A stretch of 64,000 nucleotides of DNA, taken from the NCBI GenBank assembly GCA_903851365.1, contig CAINOB010000098.1:62001-126000 (forward strand), given 5' to 3'. Below, piece after piece: positions 32,040-41,072 of this stretch. The notes under the pieces were generated by a model. It did not search any database. It was given only the letters and a program-made list of their open reading frames with translations, and was not told the DNA's origin. The first letter of the stretch is position 1, and each line of letters opens with the position of its first letter. The position numbers and the translations under genes were made by a program. This DNA is from an uncultured Bacteroidota bacterium (GTDB lineage Bacteria; Bacteroidota; Bacteroidia; Bacteroidales; UBA12481).

Positions 32040-33233
32040 ATGAATCCGTTAAAACGGTTTATTGAGAAAATAACTAGGGGAGTTCTATTTACCAGCAGCA
32101 TGGTCACCAGTGTGACCGTGCTGTTGGTCGTTTTATTCCTTTTCAAGGAAGGGATAGGATTATTTAACCAGAATTCCGTAGAGAAGCATCTGGTTATAGC
32201 AGTAAATTCAGAGAACCCAGTAAGTGCTATTTCATCTACTGATGTCAAAAGCATTTTCAATCAGGACATCACGAACTGGAAGCAGGTCGGCGGTAAAGAT
32301 TTGGAAATTCTACCCAGGTCAATTGATGAGTTAGCTGCCCAATTTACTGAAGAACAATTAGGTGAAGGATTCAAGAACCTTTCTTCATTGATTGAAACTT
32401 ACATTCTGGAAACTCCAGGCGTTATTGCATCCATACCTGATAGTTACCTTAAGAATGATTTTAAAGGTAAATTGATTCCACTAAAAAAAATCTCACTTAA
32501 GGAATTTCTTACCGGAACCGAATGGATTCCGACGGCTCACCCTGCAGCTGTTTTCGGAGCCTGGCCATTAATTTTAGGGACCCTCTGGGTCAGCCTGGGA
32601 GCAATTCTTCTTGCACTACCCATTGGTTTGATTACTGCCATATATATGTCGGAAGTTGCCGGCCAGCGCTTCAGAAATATTTTAAAGCCGGTAATTGAAC
32701 TTCTATCGGGTATCCCATCAGTTGTTTATGGATTTTTTGGATTGGTTGTCCTCGTTCCTCTGATTCAGAAATTATTTAAACTGGGTGTTGGTGAAACAGC
32801 ACTTGCAGGTAGCATTGTATTAGCTATCATGTCATTGCCAACGATTATTACCATAGCTGAAGATGCATTGCGTACCACTCCCCGCGCTTTGAAAGAAGCA
32901 AGCCTTGCTCTGGGAGCATCGCATTGGCAAACCTTGGTAAGGGTTATCATTCCTTACGCTAAATCGGGGATTATTGCTGCGGTTATTCTGGGTATTGGTC
33001 GTGCCGTTGGTGAAACTATGGCTGTACTGATGGTAACAGGTAATGCCTCGGTAATTCCTCATACTTTCCTTGAACCCGTCAGGACCATTCCAGCGACAAT
33101 TGCAGCGGAACTCGGCGAGGCCCCGTTTGGAGGGACCCATTTCAAGGCTCTTTTTGCATTGGGAATTATTCTTTTCATTATGACTTTTGTTTTTAACACA
33201 CTGGTGGAAACCGTTAAAACCAAAAAGATATGA
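32040..33233 (+). CDS. pstC: Phosphate permease PstC with PstS-like loop
   Basis: 397 residues, longer than the usual 300-330. After TM1 (about 15-36) a periplasmic loop of about 120 residues (about 45-162) replaces the normal short one. Within it, VNSENPVSAISSTDVKSIF and ITNWKQVGGKDLEILPRS align with PstS NPSNKVSQLTREQLEGIF and IANWKEVGGDDLKIIVYS; the later ETPGVIASIPDSYL resembles PstS TKGAIGYVGLAYV. The permease part has five more TM helices and the EAA-type motif EASLALGASHWQTLVRVIIP. It forms the inner-membrane channel with PstA, whose gene overlaps by 4 bases. Confidence 0.93.
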   Translation: MNPLKRFIEKITRGVLFTSSMVTSVTVLLVVLFLFKEGIGLFNQNSVEKHLVIAVNSENPVSAISSTDVKSIFNQDITNWKQVGGKDLEILPRSIDELAAQFTEEQLGEGFKNLSSLIETYILETPGVIASIPDSYLKNDFKGKLIPLKKISLKEFLTGTEWIPTAHPAAVFGAWPLILGTLWVSLGAILLALPIGLITAIYMSEVAGQRFRNILKPVIELLSGIPSVVYGFFGLVVLVPLIQKLFKLGVGETALAGSIVLAIMSLPTIITIAEDALRTTPRALKEASLALGASHWQTLVRVIIPYAKSGIIAAVILGIGRAVGETMAVLMVTGNASVIPHTFLEPVRTIPATIAAELGEAPFGGTHFKALFALGIILFIMTFVFNTLVETVKTKKI

Positions 33234-34087
33234 CCGGTAAACAATTAAAACAGTCACTGGTATTTAATATTTTCAGACTGATCAGTTTATCAGTTGTTGC
33301 CATTCTTTTTGTAATTCTTGGCTTTATCGTTACGCGGGGAATCAAAGTGGTTAATTGGGAATTTCTTACTTCCATGCCGAAAGACCAGATGACCCATGGA
33401 GGTATTTATCCCGCCATTATCGGAACACTTTGCCTGATTGCAGGAAGCATGGTCTTTGCCTTCCCGATCGGAGTGATGTCCGCTATTTATATGAATGAAT
33501 ACCTTAAGGAATCATTTCTTAAAAAGTTCATCAGAACGATGACGAACAACCTCGCCGGTATTCCTTCGATTGTTTTTGGTTTATTCGGGATGGCACTGTT
33601 CGTAAATACCATGAAGTTTGGTGATTCCATCATTGCCGGCTCACTGACCTTGGGATTAATGGCGCTGCCAGTTATTATAAGGACCACTGAGGAGGCATTA
33701 AAATCCGTTGATGATTCTTTACGGATAGGCAGTTATGCTCTGGGCGCCACCAGGCTTCAAACCATCCGAAGGGTTGTTCTTCCTGTCGCGTTCCCAAATA
33801 TACTTACCGGTCTGATATTATCAATAGGTCGTGTTTCAGGGGAAACAGCACCTATCTTGTTCACTGTTGCTGCCTACTTCCTGCCTAAACTGCCATCCAG
33901 CATTTTTGACTCGGTAATGGCTCTCCCCTATCATCTATATGTATTAACAACAAGCGGTACCAACGTCACCGAATCCAGGCCGATGGCTTACGGAACGGCG
34001 TTTGTACTTATCATGATCGTACTCATTCTGAACCTCCTGGCCAACCTGGTTCGCCGAATTGCCGGGAAAAAAACCAAGATGAACTGA
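33230..34087 (+). CDS. pstA: Phosphate permease PstA
   Basis: 285 residues, normal length for PstA. Six hydrophobic segments are visible and the ABC-contact motif reads [41 protein letters not shown]-like sequence ([19 protein letters not shown]) is the family hallmark. The start overlaps pstC by 4 bases (ATGA), and pstB begins 1 base after the stop codon. With PstC it forms the phosphate channel in the inner membrane. Confidence 0.95.
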   Translation: MTGKQLKQSLVFNIFRLISLSVVAILFVILGFIVTRGIKVVNWEFLTSMPKDQMTHGGIYPAIIGTLCLIAGSMVFAFPIGVMSAIYMNEYLKESFLKKFIRTMTNNLAGIPSIVFGLFGMALFVNTMKFGDSIIAGSLTLGLMALPVIIRTTEEALKSVDDSLRIGSYALGATRLQTIRRVVLPVAFPNILTGLILSIGRVSGETAPILFTVAAYFLPKLPSSIFDSVMALPYHLYVLTTSGTNVTESRPMAYGTAFVLIMIVLILNLLANLVRRIAGKKTKMN

Positions 34088-34088
34088 T

Positions 34089-34847
34089 ATGCCTGAATAT
34101 AAAGTAGAAGTCAAAAATCTGGACCTCTTTTATGGTGATTTCCAGGCGCTCAAGAAGATAAACTTTACGGCTGAACCAAATACCGTATCAGCATTTATCG
34201 GACCCTCGGGTTGTGGAAAATCGACGCTGCTGCGCATGTTCAACCGCATGAATGATTTGATAGATGGAGTGCGCTTTACCGGTGAAATATATATTGATGG
34301 CAAAGATGTTTTTGCCAAAAGCGTTGACGTCGACGGGCTGAGAAAAAGTGTAGGAATGGTGTTCCAGAAACCTAACCCTTTTCCAAAAACCATATTTGAA
34401 AACGTGGCTTACGGACTTCGGGTAAACGGAGTCAACGATAAGCATTTCATTGAAAAACAAGTAATCGAAGCAATCAAGAAAGCTGCCCTTTGGGACGAGG
34501 TTAAAGATAAGCTCAAGAAATCTGCCATGGAACTTTCAGGAGGCCAGCAGCAACGGTTGTGCATTGCCAGGACCCTTGCCGTTGAACCAGCACTTATCCT
34601 GATGGATGAGCCGGCATCAGCACTCGACCCGATTTCGACCGGCAAAATTGAAGATCTTATTTTTGAATTAAAGAACCAATACACTATTATAATTGTTACA
34701 CATAATCTTCAGCAAGCTGGGAGAATCAGTGATTACACTGCTTTCTTTTATCTCGGTGAGTTGGTAGAATGGAATAAAACCAAGATTATATTTACTAATC
34801 CGTCAGATATCCGGACACAGAATTATATTACCGGACGTTTCGGATGA
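34089..34847 (+). CDS. pstB: Phosphate ABC transporter ATPase PstB
   Basis: 252 residues. Walker [20 protein letters not shown] (about 38), Q-loop [11 protein letters not shown], signature [16 protein letters not shown] (about 150) and Walker [14 protein letters not shown] (about 172) are all intact, with the switch His in VTHNLQQA. The FNRMND and FQKPNPFP segments are specific to PstB among ABC ATPases. It lies 1 base after pstA and 13 bases before phoU. Confidence 0.96.
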   Translation: MPEYKVEVKNLDLFYGDFQALKKINFTAEPNTVSAFIGPSGCGKSTLLRMFNRMNDLIDGVRFTGEIYIDGKDVFAKSVDVDGLRKSVGMVFQKPNPFPKTIFENVAYGLRVNGVNDKHFIEKQVIEAIKKAALWDEVKDKLKKSAMELSGGQQQRLCIARTLAVEPALILMDEPASALDPISTGKIEDLIFELKNQYTIIIVTHNLQQAGRISDYTAFFYLGELVEWNKTKIIFTNPSDIRTQNYITGRFG

Positions 34848-34860
34848 TAAATAAATAAAA

Positions 34861-35526
34861 ATGACACACATTCCCAATGAATTAAATGCCCTGAAATTAA
34901 GCCTTCTGGAAATGGGCAACCTAGTTATAAATCAGTTGGTTAAAACCAAATCTGCCCTGGAAAGTTTCGATCAGGAGCTTGTCGAAGAGATTTCAAGAAA
35001 TGAACGCAGGGTTGATGCATATGAGCTGAAAATCAATTTGGATTGCGAAAATATCCTTGCCCTGATGAGTCCTGTCGCTAATGACCTCAGGTTTGTACTT
35101 TCGGCGCTGAGAACCAATTACAACCTGGAGAGGATAGGAGATTATGCTTATAATATCTCCATACTGGTCCGTGAAATTGAAAAACCCATAGATGCAGAAT
35201 GCCTGATGGAGATGCGGATTCCGGAGATGTTCAACATTTCTTTGAAAATGCTTCAGATTATGTACGCGGCAATGGAAAATGATGATGCAGTGCAAGCTCG
35301 CCAGGTATTTAAGAAAGACAATAAACTGGATGAAATAAAAATGGTTTCTAATCGCACCGCAGCTGATTTAATTAAACGTAAACCAGATGAGGTTCTTACC
35401 ATCCTTAGCCTGCTATCTGTTATCAGAAAACTTGAACGGGTTGGCGATCAAACAAAAAACATGGCTGAAGAACTGATATTTCATCTGGAAGCCAAGGTGC
35501 TCAGACACGCAAAAAGGAAAACCTAA
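34861..35526 (+). CDS. phoU: Phosphate regulatory protein PhoU
   Basis: 221 residues made of two three-helix PhoU repeats. Metal-binding type motifs ERIGDYAYNI and ERVGDQTKNMAEE are in the expected positions, one per repeat. PhoU links Pst transporter activity to the PhoR/PhoB system and represses the Pho response when phosphate is ample. Neither PhoR nor PhoB is encoded in this window. The gene closes the pstSCAB-phoU operon; 79 bases separate it from the CHAD gene. Confidence 0.95.
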   Translation: MTHIPNELNALKLSLLEMGNLVINQLVKTKSALESFDQELVEEISRNERRVDAYELKINLDCENILALMSPVANDLRFVLSALRTNYNLERIGDYAYNISILVREIEKPIDAECLMEMRIPEMFNISLKMLQIMYAAMENDDAVQARQVFKKDNKLDEIKMVSNRTAADLIKRKPDEVLTILSLLSVIRKLERVGDQTKNMAEELIFHLEAKVLRHAKRKT

Positions 35527-35605
35527 GAATATTCGGGTCCTTTCTGTGTCTGGATTTAACAATTGATCGATTATCCTTTAATTGATTTTATTCACTGAAC
35601 GAGGT

Positions 35606-36400
35606 ATGAAAGGACTAAAAAAATATTTCCATAGCAGGATAAATGCCATTACCCTGTTACTGGAAAAACCGGCCATTTCTTTTACCACGGCCACTTTTCA
35701 TACTATTCGACTAGAGATTAAAAAATTAAATTCATTTTTTGAATTGGTCGAGTATTGCTCAAAAGATTTCAACCGGAATAAAGCTTCAAAACCCTTCAGA
35801 AAAATCTTTCACCAAGCCGGAAAAATCAGGGAGATTCAGATTGAGGAATTGTTACTGAAAAAATATATCAACAATACATTTTTGGTTGGGTATTTGAAAA
35901 ATCTTAGGATTGAGAAAAATAAAGAACGAGCAATATTTTCTAAGCTTCTATCAGAATCTGTCACTGAACAGATAAAAAAATCAAGCATTCATACTTTACA
36001 AGTTCTATCAGCAATTGATAAAAAGAAGGTGTCCCATTATTTAAAGGAAAAAAGGAAAAAGATACTAAGTCATACCGGTACTTCTGATATACAACCAGAG
36101 CAGGTTCACCAACTTCGCAAGCTTTTAAAATGCTATTATTATAACAAAAAACTCATCGAAAAGGGAATACAAAACACTATTTCGGATAAACAGTCTCAGC
36201 TATCCGATCTACTTGGTAAATGGCATGATTTACAAATAACATACCTGCATTTAAACAAAGCAATAAAAGCTGAGGGTATTGATCCGGTTGATATCACTCA
36301 AATTGAGACTGTTGAGGCCCTGATTTCTTCAGAAATTCAAATAAAATTAAGCCAAATAAAAACTGTGCTTTCCGGGTTCAGGTTCATCGAAGTGAACTAA
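35606..36400 (+). CDS. CHAD domain protein
   Basis: 264 residues from ATG 35606 (an upstream TTG is rejected). The CHAD pattern of conserved His/Arg/Lys helices is seen in TATFHTIRLEIKKLNSFFELVEY, KIFHQAGKIREIQIEELLL and QVHQLRKLLKCYYYNKKL. CHAD domains are basic helical bundles that bind polyphosphate and localise to polyphosphate granules. The gene sits just after phoU and near ppk1/ppk2, which fits that role. The protein is very Lys-rich and has no signal peptide. Confidence 0.85.
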   Translation: MKGLKKYFHSRINAITLLLEKPAISFTTATFHTIRLEIKKLNSFFELVEYCSKDFNRNKASKPFRKIFHQAGKIREIQIEELLLKKYINNTFLVGYLKNLRIEKNKERAIFSKLLSESVTEQIKKSSIHTLQVLSAIDKKKVSHYLKEKRKKILSHTGTSDIQPEQVHQLRKLLKCYYYNKKLIEKGIQNTISDKQSQLSDLLGKWHDLQITYLHLNKAIKAEGIDPVDITQIETVEALISSEIQIKLSQIKTVLSGFRFIEVN

Positions 36401-36593
36401 AACAGGTTTTATCCTCCCCCGCAAAGCCAGCTTTATCAGAACTCGCTAACAAAAATTAATATCCTCTTAACATAACGTGGGATTTTTAGCGATAATAAAA
36501 TGATAACTTAATGTTAATCAGAGTTATTATGGCTTTTTTTGATATTGGTTTGATCATTATATTTATTGAAAACGGGAAGGCTTCATTCATTGT

Positions 36594-38144
36594 ATGGCTG
36601 CAGTAGGTGTATTACTTAGTAATGTCATTCGTCAAGGGAGTGAAAATTTGAAGCGCAGTCAAAAGACTGGCCAGGATGCGCAGCGCAAAACTCTCGTAAA
36701 ATTACTTAATCGTGCCCGGAAAACAGAATTTGGCAAGACTTATGGTTTTAGCAAGATTCTGGACGCCAATAATCCAGTAACTAGGTTCCAGCATAAGGTT
36801 CCCATATATAATTATGAAACTATTTATAATGAATGGTGGCACAAACTTCTGAATGGGAAGCATAAAGATGTATGCTGGCCCGGAAAAGTGAAATATTTCG
36901 GTCTGACCTCCGGAACCTCTAACAATTCATCCAAACGAATCCCCATAACGAAGGACATGATACGGGCAATCCGTAGAATCGGAATCAGGCAATTGCTTGC
37001 ACTTTCTGATTATGATCTTCCGCCGAGGTTTTATGAAAAATCAGTTTTGATGGTTGGAGGTTCAACTTCATTGAAAAAAATGCAAAGCTATTTCGAAGGT
37101 GATCTTAGCGGCATAATGGCTGGAAGATTACCTTTCTGGTTCGATAATTTCTACAAACCGGGTAAACCAATTGCCAAAGAGAAGGACTGGACTACAAAGA
37201 TCAACAGAATGGTGGCCAAGGCACCCGACTGGGATATTGGTGGAATATCGGGAGTACCAGCATGGGTGCAAATACTAATTGAGAAAATAATTGAGAGGTA
37301 CCAGCTAAAGGATATTCACGAGATATGGCCGAATTTTAAAGTGTTTGCACACGGTGGAGTTTGTTTTGAACCTTATAAAAAAAGTTTTGGTCAACTCCTT
37401 GGCAAAGAGGTTGTTTACCTCGAAACCTACCTGGCTTCTGAAGGATTTCTCGCATTTCAGAATGAAAAGGATTCGGATATGGAACTGGTGCTCGACAATG
37501 GGATATTCTTTGAATTCATTCCATTTGATAACCGGAATTTCGACTCTGAAGGCAAGTTATCGGAAAATCCGCAAGTCCTAACTATTGGTGAAATAGAGGT
37601 AGGATGCGAATATGCGTTGCTTATTTCTACCTGCGCTGGTGCGTGGAGGTACCTGATCGGCGATACTATCCGCTTCACAGACAAATCGAAAGCTCAAATA
37701 GTGATAACCGGCCGCACTAAACATTTTTTAAGCCTCTGTGGAGAACACCTGTCAGTGGACAATATGAACCGGGCCGTTAAGGAGGTGTCAGAACAGATGG
37801 GCATTGATATTAAAGAATTTACTGTTACAGGAATAACCTATGAAGGCCTGTTTGCCCATAAATGGTATCTCGGAACGGATAATTTTGGATTCGACAAAAA
37901 GGAAGTTAAGGAAAAATTAGATTATACCCTTAAGCTGCTGAATGATGACTATGCCGTAGAACGCAGGGCGGCATTAAAAGAAATTTTTGTGGAATTGTTG
38001 CCCAATCAGGTGTTTAACGATTTTCTCAAATTTAAGGGAAAAGAGGGCGGCCAGCATAAGTTTCCGAGAGTCATGAAAGGGTTATCAAAAGATTGGGAAC
38101 ACTTTACAGCGCAATGGACCGGTACAAATGATAAATATAATTAG
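36594..38144 (+). CDS. GH3-family acyl-adenylating ligase
   Basis: 516 residues. The GH3 (auxin-responsive GH3-like) ANL fold is shown by YFGLTSGTSNNSSKRIPIT (P-loop-like nucleotide site), VYLETYLASEGFLAFQ and WRYLIGDTIRFTD, with the ITGRTKHFLSLCGEHLS linker motif. Plant GH3 enzymes join amino acids to acids through adenylates; bacterial members are of unknown substrate and common in Bacteroidota. No catalytic loss is evident. The small membrane protein gene follows after 2 bases. Confidence 0.88.
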   Translation: MAAVGVLLSNVIRQGSENLKRSQKTGQDAQRKTLVKLLNRARKTEFGKTYGFSKILDANNPVTRFQHKVPIYNYETIYNEWWHKLLNGKHKDVCWPGKVKYFGLTSGTSNNSSKRIPITKDMIRAIRRIGIRQLLALSDYDLPPRFYEKSVLMVGGSTSLKKMQSYFEGDLSGIMAGRLPFWFDNFYKPGKPIAKEKDWTTKINRMVAKAPDWDIGGISGVPAWVQILIEKIIERYQLKDIHEIWPNFKVFAHGGVCFEPYKKSFGQLLGKEVVYLETYLASEGFLAFQNEKDSDMELVLDNGIFFEFIPFDNRNFDSEGKLSENPQVLTIGEIEVGCEYALLISTCAGAWRYLIGDTIRFTDKSKAQIVITGRTKHFLSLCGEHLSVDNMNRAVKEVSEQMGIDIKEFTVTGITYEGLFAHKWYLGTDNFGFDKKEVKEKLDYTLKLLNDDYAVERRAALKEIFVELLPNQVFNDFLKFKGKEGGQHKFPRVMKGLSKDWEHFTAQWTGTNDKYN

Positions 38145-38146
38145 CA

Positions 38147-38872
38147 ATGGAACTAACTAGCATGCATAAAGGATATAATGTTCACAAATTTGGCTTCTAT
38201 ACCACAATTATTACTTCATTCATTGCATTGATAACATTTGTAATCGCAATATTCACCCCTCCTCTTTCCGGTCCATTTTGCAAGGTTTCATGCTTCGAAT
38301 ATCCGTTCACGAATATTGCAGGCCGGTTTCCGAGGGACTATTTCTGGATGTATCCGGCGATTATTTTGATCATTTGTTTTGTCGTGTTTATGGTCATGAT
38401 TCAAAACCTGGCATCAAAAAAAATGAAACTATTCAGCCAGATAGGATTGTCGTTCACCATGATGTCAGCATCAATTCTTATTCTGGATTACTTCGTTCAA
38501 TTAGCTGTAATTCAGCCCAGCATTTTGAGTGGTGAAAATCAAGGAATTGCACTCCTTTCGCAATATAATCCGCACGGCATATTTATTGCCATGGAGGAGA
38601 TCGGTTACATTTTTATGAGCCTGGCTTTTCTTTTCATGGTTCCTGTATTCTCAAAATTTAAAAAGTTAAACAATGCCGTTCGATGGACCTTTATTTTCAA
38701 TTTTGCTTTTACGATTATTTCACTGATAATTATTTCATTGCTTTTTGGAATTCACCGGGAATATAGATTTGAGGTGGCAGCAATAACAATTAACTGGCTA
38801 ACATTAATAATTGCAGGGATTTTGATGAGTCTGATTTTTCGTAAACGATTAAGCAAAGATCAGTCGGACTAA
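38147..38872 (+). CDS. Integral membrane protein of unknown function
   Basis: 241 residues with six or seven hydrophobic segments (starting near 18, 68, 101, 148, 182 and 212). The first extracytoplasmic loop has two Cys (GPFCKVSCFEYP) and FPRDYFWMYP. It is coupled to the GH3 gene (2 bases). It resembles DUF998-like small membrane proteins in layout, but no family motif is firm. An internal Met at residue 6 is an alternative start. Confidence 0.72.
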   Translation: MELTSMHKGYNVHKFGFYTTIITSFIALITFVIAIFTPPLSGPFCKVSCFEYPFTNIAGRFPRDYFWMYPAIILIICFVVFMVMIQNLASKKMKLFSQIGLSFTMMSASILILDYFVQLAVIQPSILSGENQGIALLSQYNPHGIFIAMEEIGYIFMSLAFLFMVPVFSKFKKLNNAVRWTFIFNFAFTIISLIIISLLFGIHREYRFEVAAITINWLTLIIAGILMSLIFRKRLSKDQSD

Positions 38873-38891
38873 TATTTTGACGGCAGTAAAT

Positions 38892-38909
38892 CTTAATGAT
38901 TTCTTAATA
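38892..38909 (+). promoter_or_regulatory. Pho-like repeat upstream of the ArsC-type gene
   Basis: CTTAATG (38892-38898) and CTTAATA (38903-38909) repeat with an 11-bp period, as in the pstS promoter. No TAnnTTTG box lies at the expected distance, so the match is incomplete. Confidence 0.4.
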
Positions 38910-38918
38910 TCCACCGCT

Positions 38919-38947
38919 AATAATACAGTATAATATGCTGTATTATT
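38919..38947. promoter_or_regulatory. Perfect 10-bp inverted repeat before the ArsC-type start
   Basis: AATAATACAG (38919-38928) and CTGTATTATT (38938-38947) are perfect inverted copies around a 9-base AT-rich spacer, ending 5 bases before the ATG at 38953. It can be an operator for a dimeric repressor or an RNA hairpin that hides the ribosome site. Confidence 0.65.
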
Positions 38948-38952
38948 GATAC

Positions 38953-39393
38953 ATGGAAAAAATTAAAGTCTTATTCGTTTGTGTGCATAATTCTGCACGC
39001 AGCCAAATGGCCGAAGCCTTTCTGAACCAATTGGGCGGAGACCAGTTCATTGCAGAGAGCGCAGGTCTTGAACCCGGAGTTCTCAATCCGCTTGTTCTTG
39101 AAGTGATGAGTGAAATCTGTATGGATCTGTCGGAGAACCAGACAAAAAGTGTCTTTGATTTTTTTATTCAGGGGCGTATCTTCCATTTTGTAATTGCCGT
39201 TTGTGATGGTGCAAATGCTGAGCGTTGTCCGATTTTTCCTGGTATTACAAAAAGGCTGGGCTGGTCATTTGAGGATCCATCTTCATTTGAAGGAACCCAT
39301 GAAGAAAAATTGGCCAGAACAAGGGTTGTTCGCGACAGCATCAAAAACGAGGTTGAAGATTTTATTAGGACCCACCAGCTTGTCAGCTTTTAA
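38953..39393 (+). CDS. arsC: ArsC-type low-molecular-weight phosphatase / arsenate reductase
   Basis: 146 residues. The P-loop near the start, [15 protein letters not shown], has the CX5R catalytic motif with the N-S-A-R-S sequence typical of thioredoxin-coupled arsenate reductases rather than tyrosine phosphatases. [15 protein letters not shown] supplies the redox Cys region, and [19 protein letters not shown] the catalytic Asp. It would reduce arsenate to arsenite in the cytoplasm using thioredoxin. Location in a phosphate-uptake island makes sense, because arsenate enters through phosphate transporters. A strong inverted repeat precedes the start. No ArsR or arsenite exporter is adjacent. 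Confidence 0.87.
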   Translation: MEKIKVLFVCVHNSARSQMAEAFLNQLGGDQFIAESAGLEPGVLNPLVLEVMSEICMDLSENQTKSVFDFFIQGRIFHFVIAVCDGANAERCPIFPGITKRLGWSFEDPSSFEGTHEEKLARTRVVRDSIKNEVEDFIRTHQLVSF

Positions 39394-39443
39394 AGTATAA
39401 ACTTTCCTATTCCCTGATTGTTATATTTCTTAATAAAATAAGA

Positions 39444-39545
39444 ATGAAGACTATTTGTAAAGGGGATTGCAAAAAGGGAAAATGCAATGGTGATTGCAAA
39501 AGGAAAAAGCCCAAGAAGAAATCAAAGGGAAAATCTAAAAATTGA
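39444..39545 (+). CDS. 33-residue Lys/Cys-rich mini-protein
   Basis: ATG 39444, TGA 39543-39545. The peptide has four Cys in 14 residues (MKTICKGDCKKGKCNGDCK) and a Lys-rich tail (RKKPKKKSKGKSKN). The CKGDC and CNGDC units are a near-repeat, suggesting a metal or iron-sulfur site, with the tail possibly binding RNA, DNA or polyphosphate. An A-rich stretch precedes the ATG as in other genes here. It lies between the ArsC-type gene and the KP-repeat protein, 50 bases from the former. No known family was recognised. Confidence 0.55.
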   Translation: MKTICKGDCKKGKCNGDCKRKKPKKKSKGKSKN

Positions 39546-39614
39546 TTTGTTTCCTGATTAAGAAACTTTTATCTTTGATAGTTATTAAAATCACCAAGTT
39601 AAATAATTATCAAA

Positions 39615-40175
39615 ATGGACGAAGAAGTTGTAAAAGCCGATAGTGCAAAGAACACACAGGAACCAGCTGCCAAGCCAGTTTCCAAGCCAATCGCAAAACC
39701 AGCTGCCAAGCCAGCTGTAAAACCGGTTGCAAAACCAGTTGTAAAACCAGTTGTAAAACCAGTTAGTAAGCCAATTGCTAAGCCAGTGATTACCCCTGCT
39801 GCCAAACCAGTTTCCAATTCAGCTGTTAAATCACCTGACAAGAAAAGTGCAAAAAAAGCAGCCAAAGTAAAAGCTCCCAAAATAAAAGCTCCTAAAGCGG
39901 AAGTTCTCAAGGTAAAAAAGCCTAAGCGTGAAAAAATCGATTACGAATTGCGGATTGACCTGTTGGGTAAAGCAATTAAGAAAGCACGAAAAGATCGCAA
40001 GCTGACACAGAAAGAACTCGGGCAGCTCGTCGGTGTAAAAAAAGCACAGATCTCAAAACTCGAAAACAGTCTGACAGACGCACGTTTCGAGACGATCATC
40101 AAAGTATTTAAGGCATTAAATGTGAAAGTTAATTTCAGCGTGCAGTTGCTGGATCAGATAGTATCACTGAAGTGA
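39615..40175 (+). CDS. KP-repeat (AlgP-like) protein with C-terminal XRE HTH
   Basis: 186 residues in two parts. Residues about 15-105 are a disordered Lys/Pro/Ala tract of KPxxKP units (AKPVSKPIAKPAAKPAVKP and on), resembling the KPAA tails of AlgP/histone-H1-like bacterial proteins. Residues about 112-186 are an XRE-type helix-turn-helix: LGKAIKKARKDRKLTQKELGQLVGVKKAQISKLEN, close to antitoxin HigA-like HTHs. The coding DNA is a degenerate 12- to 15-bp repeat. In Pseudomonas, AlgP associates with polyphosphate granules; the ppk2 gene starts 25 bases downstream, so a nucleoid-polyphosphate link is an attractive inference. No toxin partner is adjacent. Confidence 0.8.
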   Translation: MDEEVVKADSAKNTQEPAAKPVSKPIAKPAAKPAVKPVAKPVVKPVVKPVSKPIAKPVITPAAKPVSNSAVKSPDKKSAKKAAKVKAPKIKAPKAEVLKVKKPKREKIDYELRIDLLGKAIKKARKDRKLTQKELGQLVGVKKAQISKLENSLTDARFETIIKVFKALNVKVNFSVQLLDQIVSLK

Positions 40176-40200
40176 TTGTTTACCTTTTTTAAAATATAAA

Positions 40201-41067
40201 ATGGACATCAGCCGATACAAAATTCAGAGCCATTCTGATCTGAAGCTTGCTGAAATTAAAACTAATGACAGCGGATCGTATGGCTCGAGGGAGGATGCCG
40301 AAAAACGATTGGTGGACAATATTCAGAAAATGGCTGAATATCAAAGCAAACTATACGCTCAGGATAAATATGCTTTGCTTATCATAATTCAAGCCATGGA
40401 TACTGCCGGCAAGGACGGAACCATCAAACACGTGATGTCGGGTTTGAATCCTCAAAGCACCCACGTGCACAGTTTCAAGCAGCCTTCCGCAGAGGAATTG
40501 AATCACGATTATCTCTGGCGGGCAATAAAACGCCTGCCTGAAAGGGGATCCATCGGTATTTTCAACAGGTCATATTACGAGGACGTCCTGGTTGTCCGCG
40601 TTCACGATCTGATAAAAAAGCAGCAGATTCCTGCAAAACTGATTACAGAAAATATATGGAAGGAGCGCTTCCGCCAAATCACTGATTTTGAAAAGTACCT
40701 GTTCGAGAATGGTATTCTTGTGGTCAAATTATTTCTGCATATTTCGAAAGAGGAACAAAAAGACCGGTTAATTGGTCGCATCGACGATAAAGCCAAGAAC
40801 TGGAAATTCTCTGCTGCTGATATCGCGGAACGTCAATTCTGGGAAGAATACCAGCATTGTTACCAGGAAGCCATCAGCGAAACCAGTACGAATCATGCAC
40901 CCTGGTATGTTATACCTGCTGATAAAAAGTGGTTTGCCAGATTATTAGTTTCGGAAATTATTACCCAGACGATGGAATCTTTAAAACTTGAGTATCCTGT
41001 GATCGACAAAGCACAGTCCGATGTTTTAAAGGAGTTCAGGCAAAAACTAGCAGAAGGATTGATTTAA
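40201..41067 (+). CDS. ppk2: Polyphosphate kinase 2 (PPK2)
   Basis: 288 residues, single-domain. Walker A IIIQAMDTAGKDGTIKHVMSG, Walker B-like GIFNRSYYEDVLVVRVH and the lid RLIGRIDDKAKNWKF are in place. Sequence style (AMDTAGKDGTIKHVMSGLNPQ) fits the class III/PPK2-related polyphosphate:nucleotide phosphotransferases, which phosphorylate AMP or ADP from polyphosphate. It starts 25 bases after the KP-repeat gene and ends 5 bases from the convergent ppk1 gene. Confidence 0.92.
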   Translation: MDISRYKIQSHSDLKLAEIKTNDSGSYGSREDAEKRLVDNIQKMAEYQSKLYAQDKYALLIIIQAMDTAGKDGTIKHVMSGLNPQSTHVHSFKQPSAEELNHDYLWRAIKRLPERGSIGIFNRSYYEDVLVVRVHDLIKKQQIPAKLITENIWKERFRQITDFEKYLFENGILVVKLFLHISKEEQKDRLIGRIDDKAKNWKFSAADIAERQFWEEYQHCYQEAISETSTNHAPWYVIPADKKWFARLLVSEIITQTMESLKLEYPVIDKAQSDVLKEFRQKLAEGLI

Positions 41068-41072
41068 TCAGG

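Noticed and set aside
36466-36513. Pho-type promoter before the GH3 gene
   Set aside because: CTTAACA (36466) and CTTAATG (36507) are 41 bp apart, off the 11-bp grid, and no TAnnTTTG box lies at 9 bp.
39599-39910. Gly/Thr/Ala-rich minus-strand frame opposite the KP-repeat protein
   Set aside because: It is the mirror of the KPxxKP repeat DNA; low complexity, no start context.
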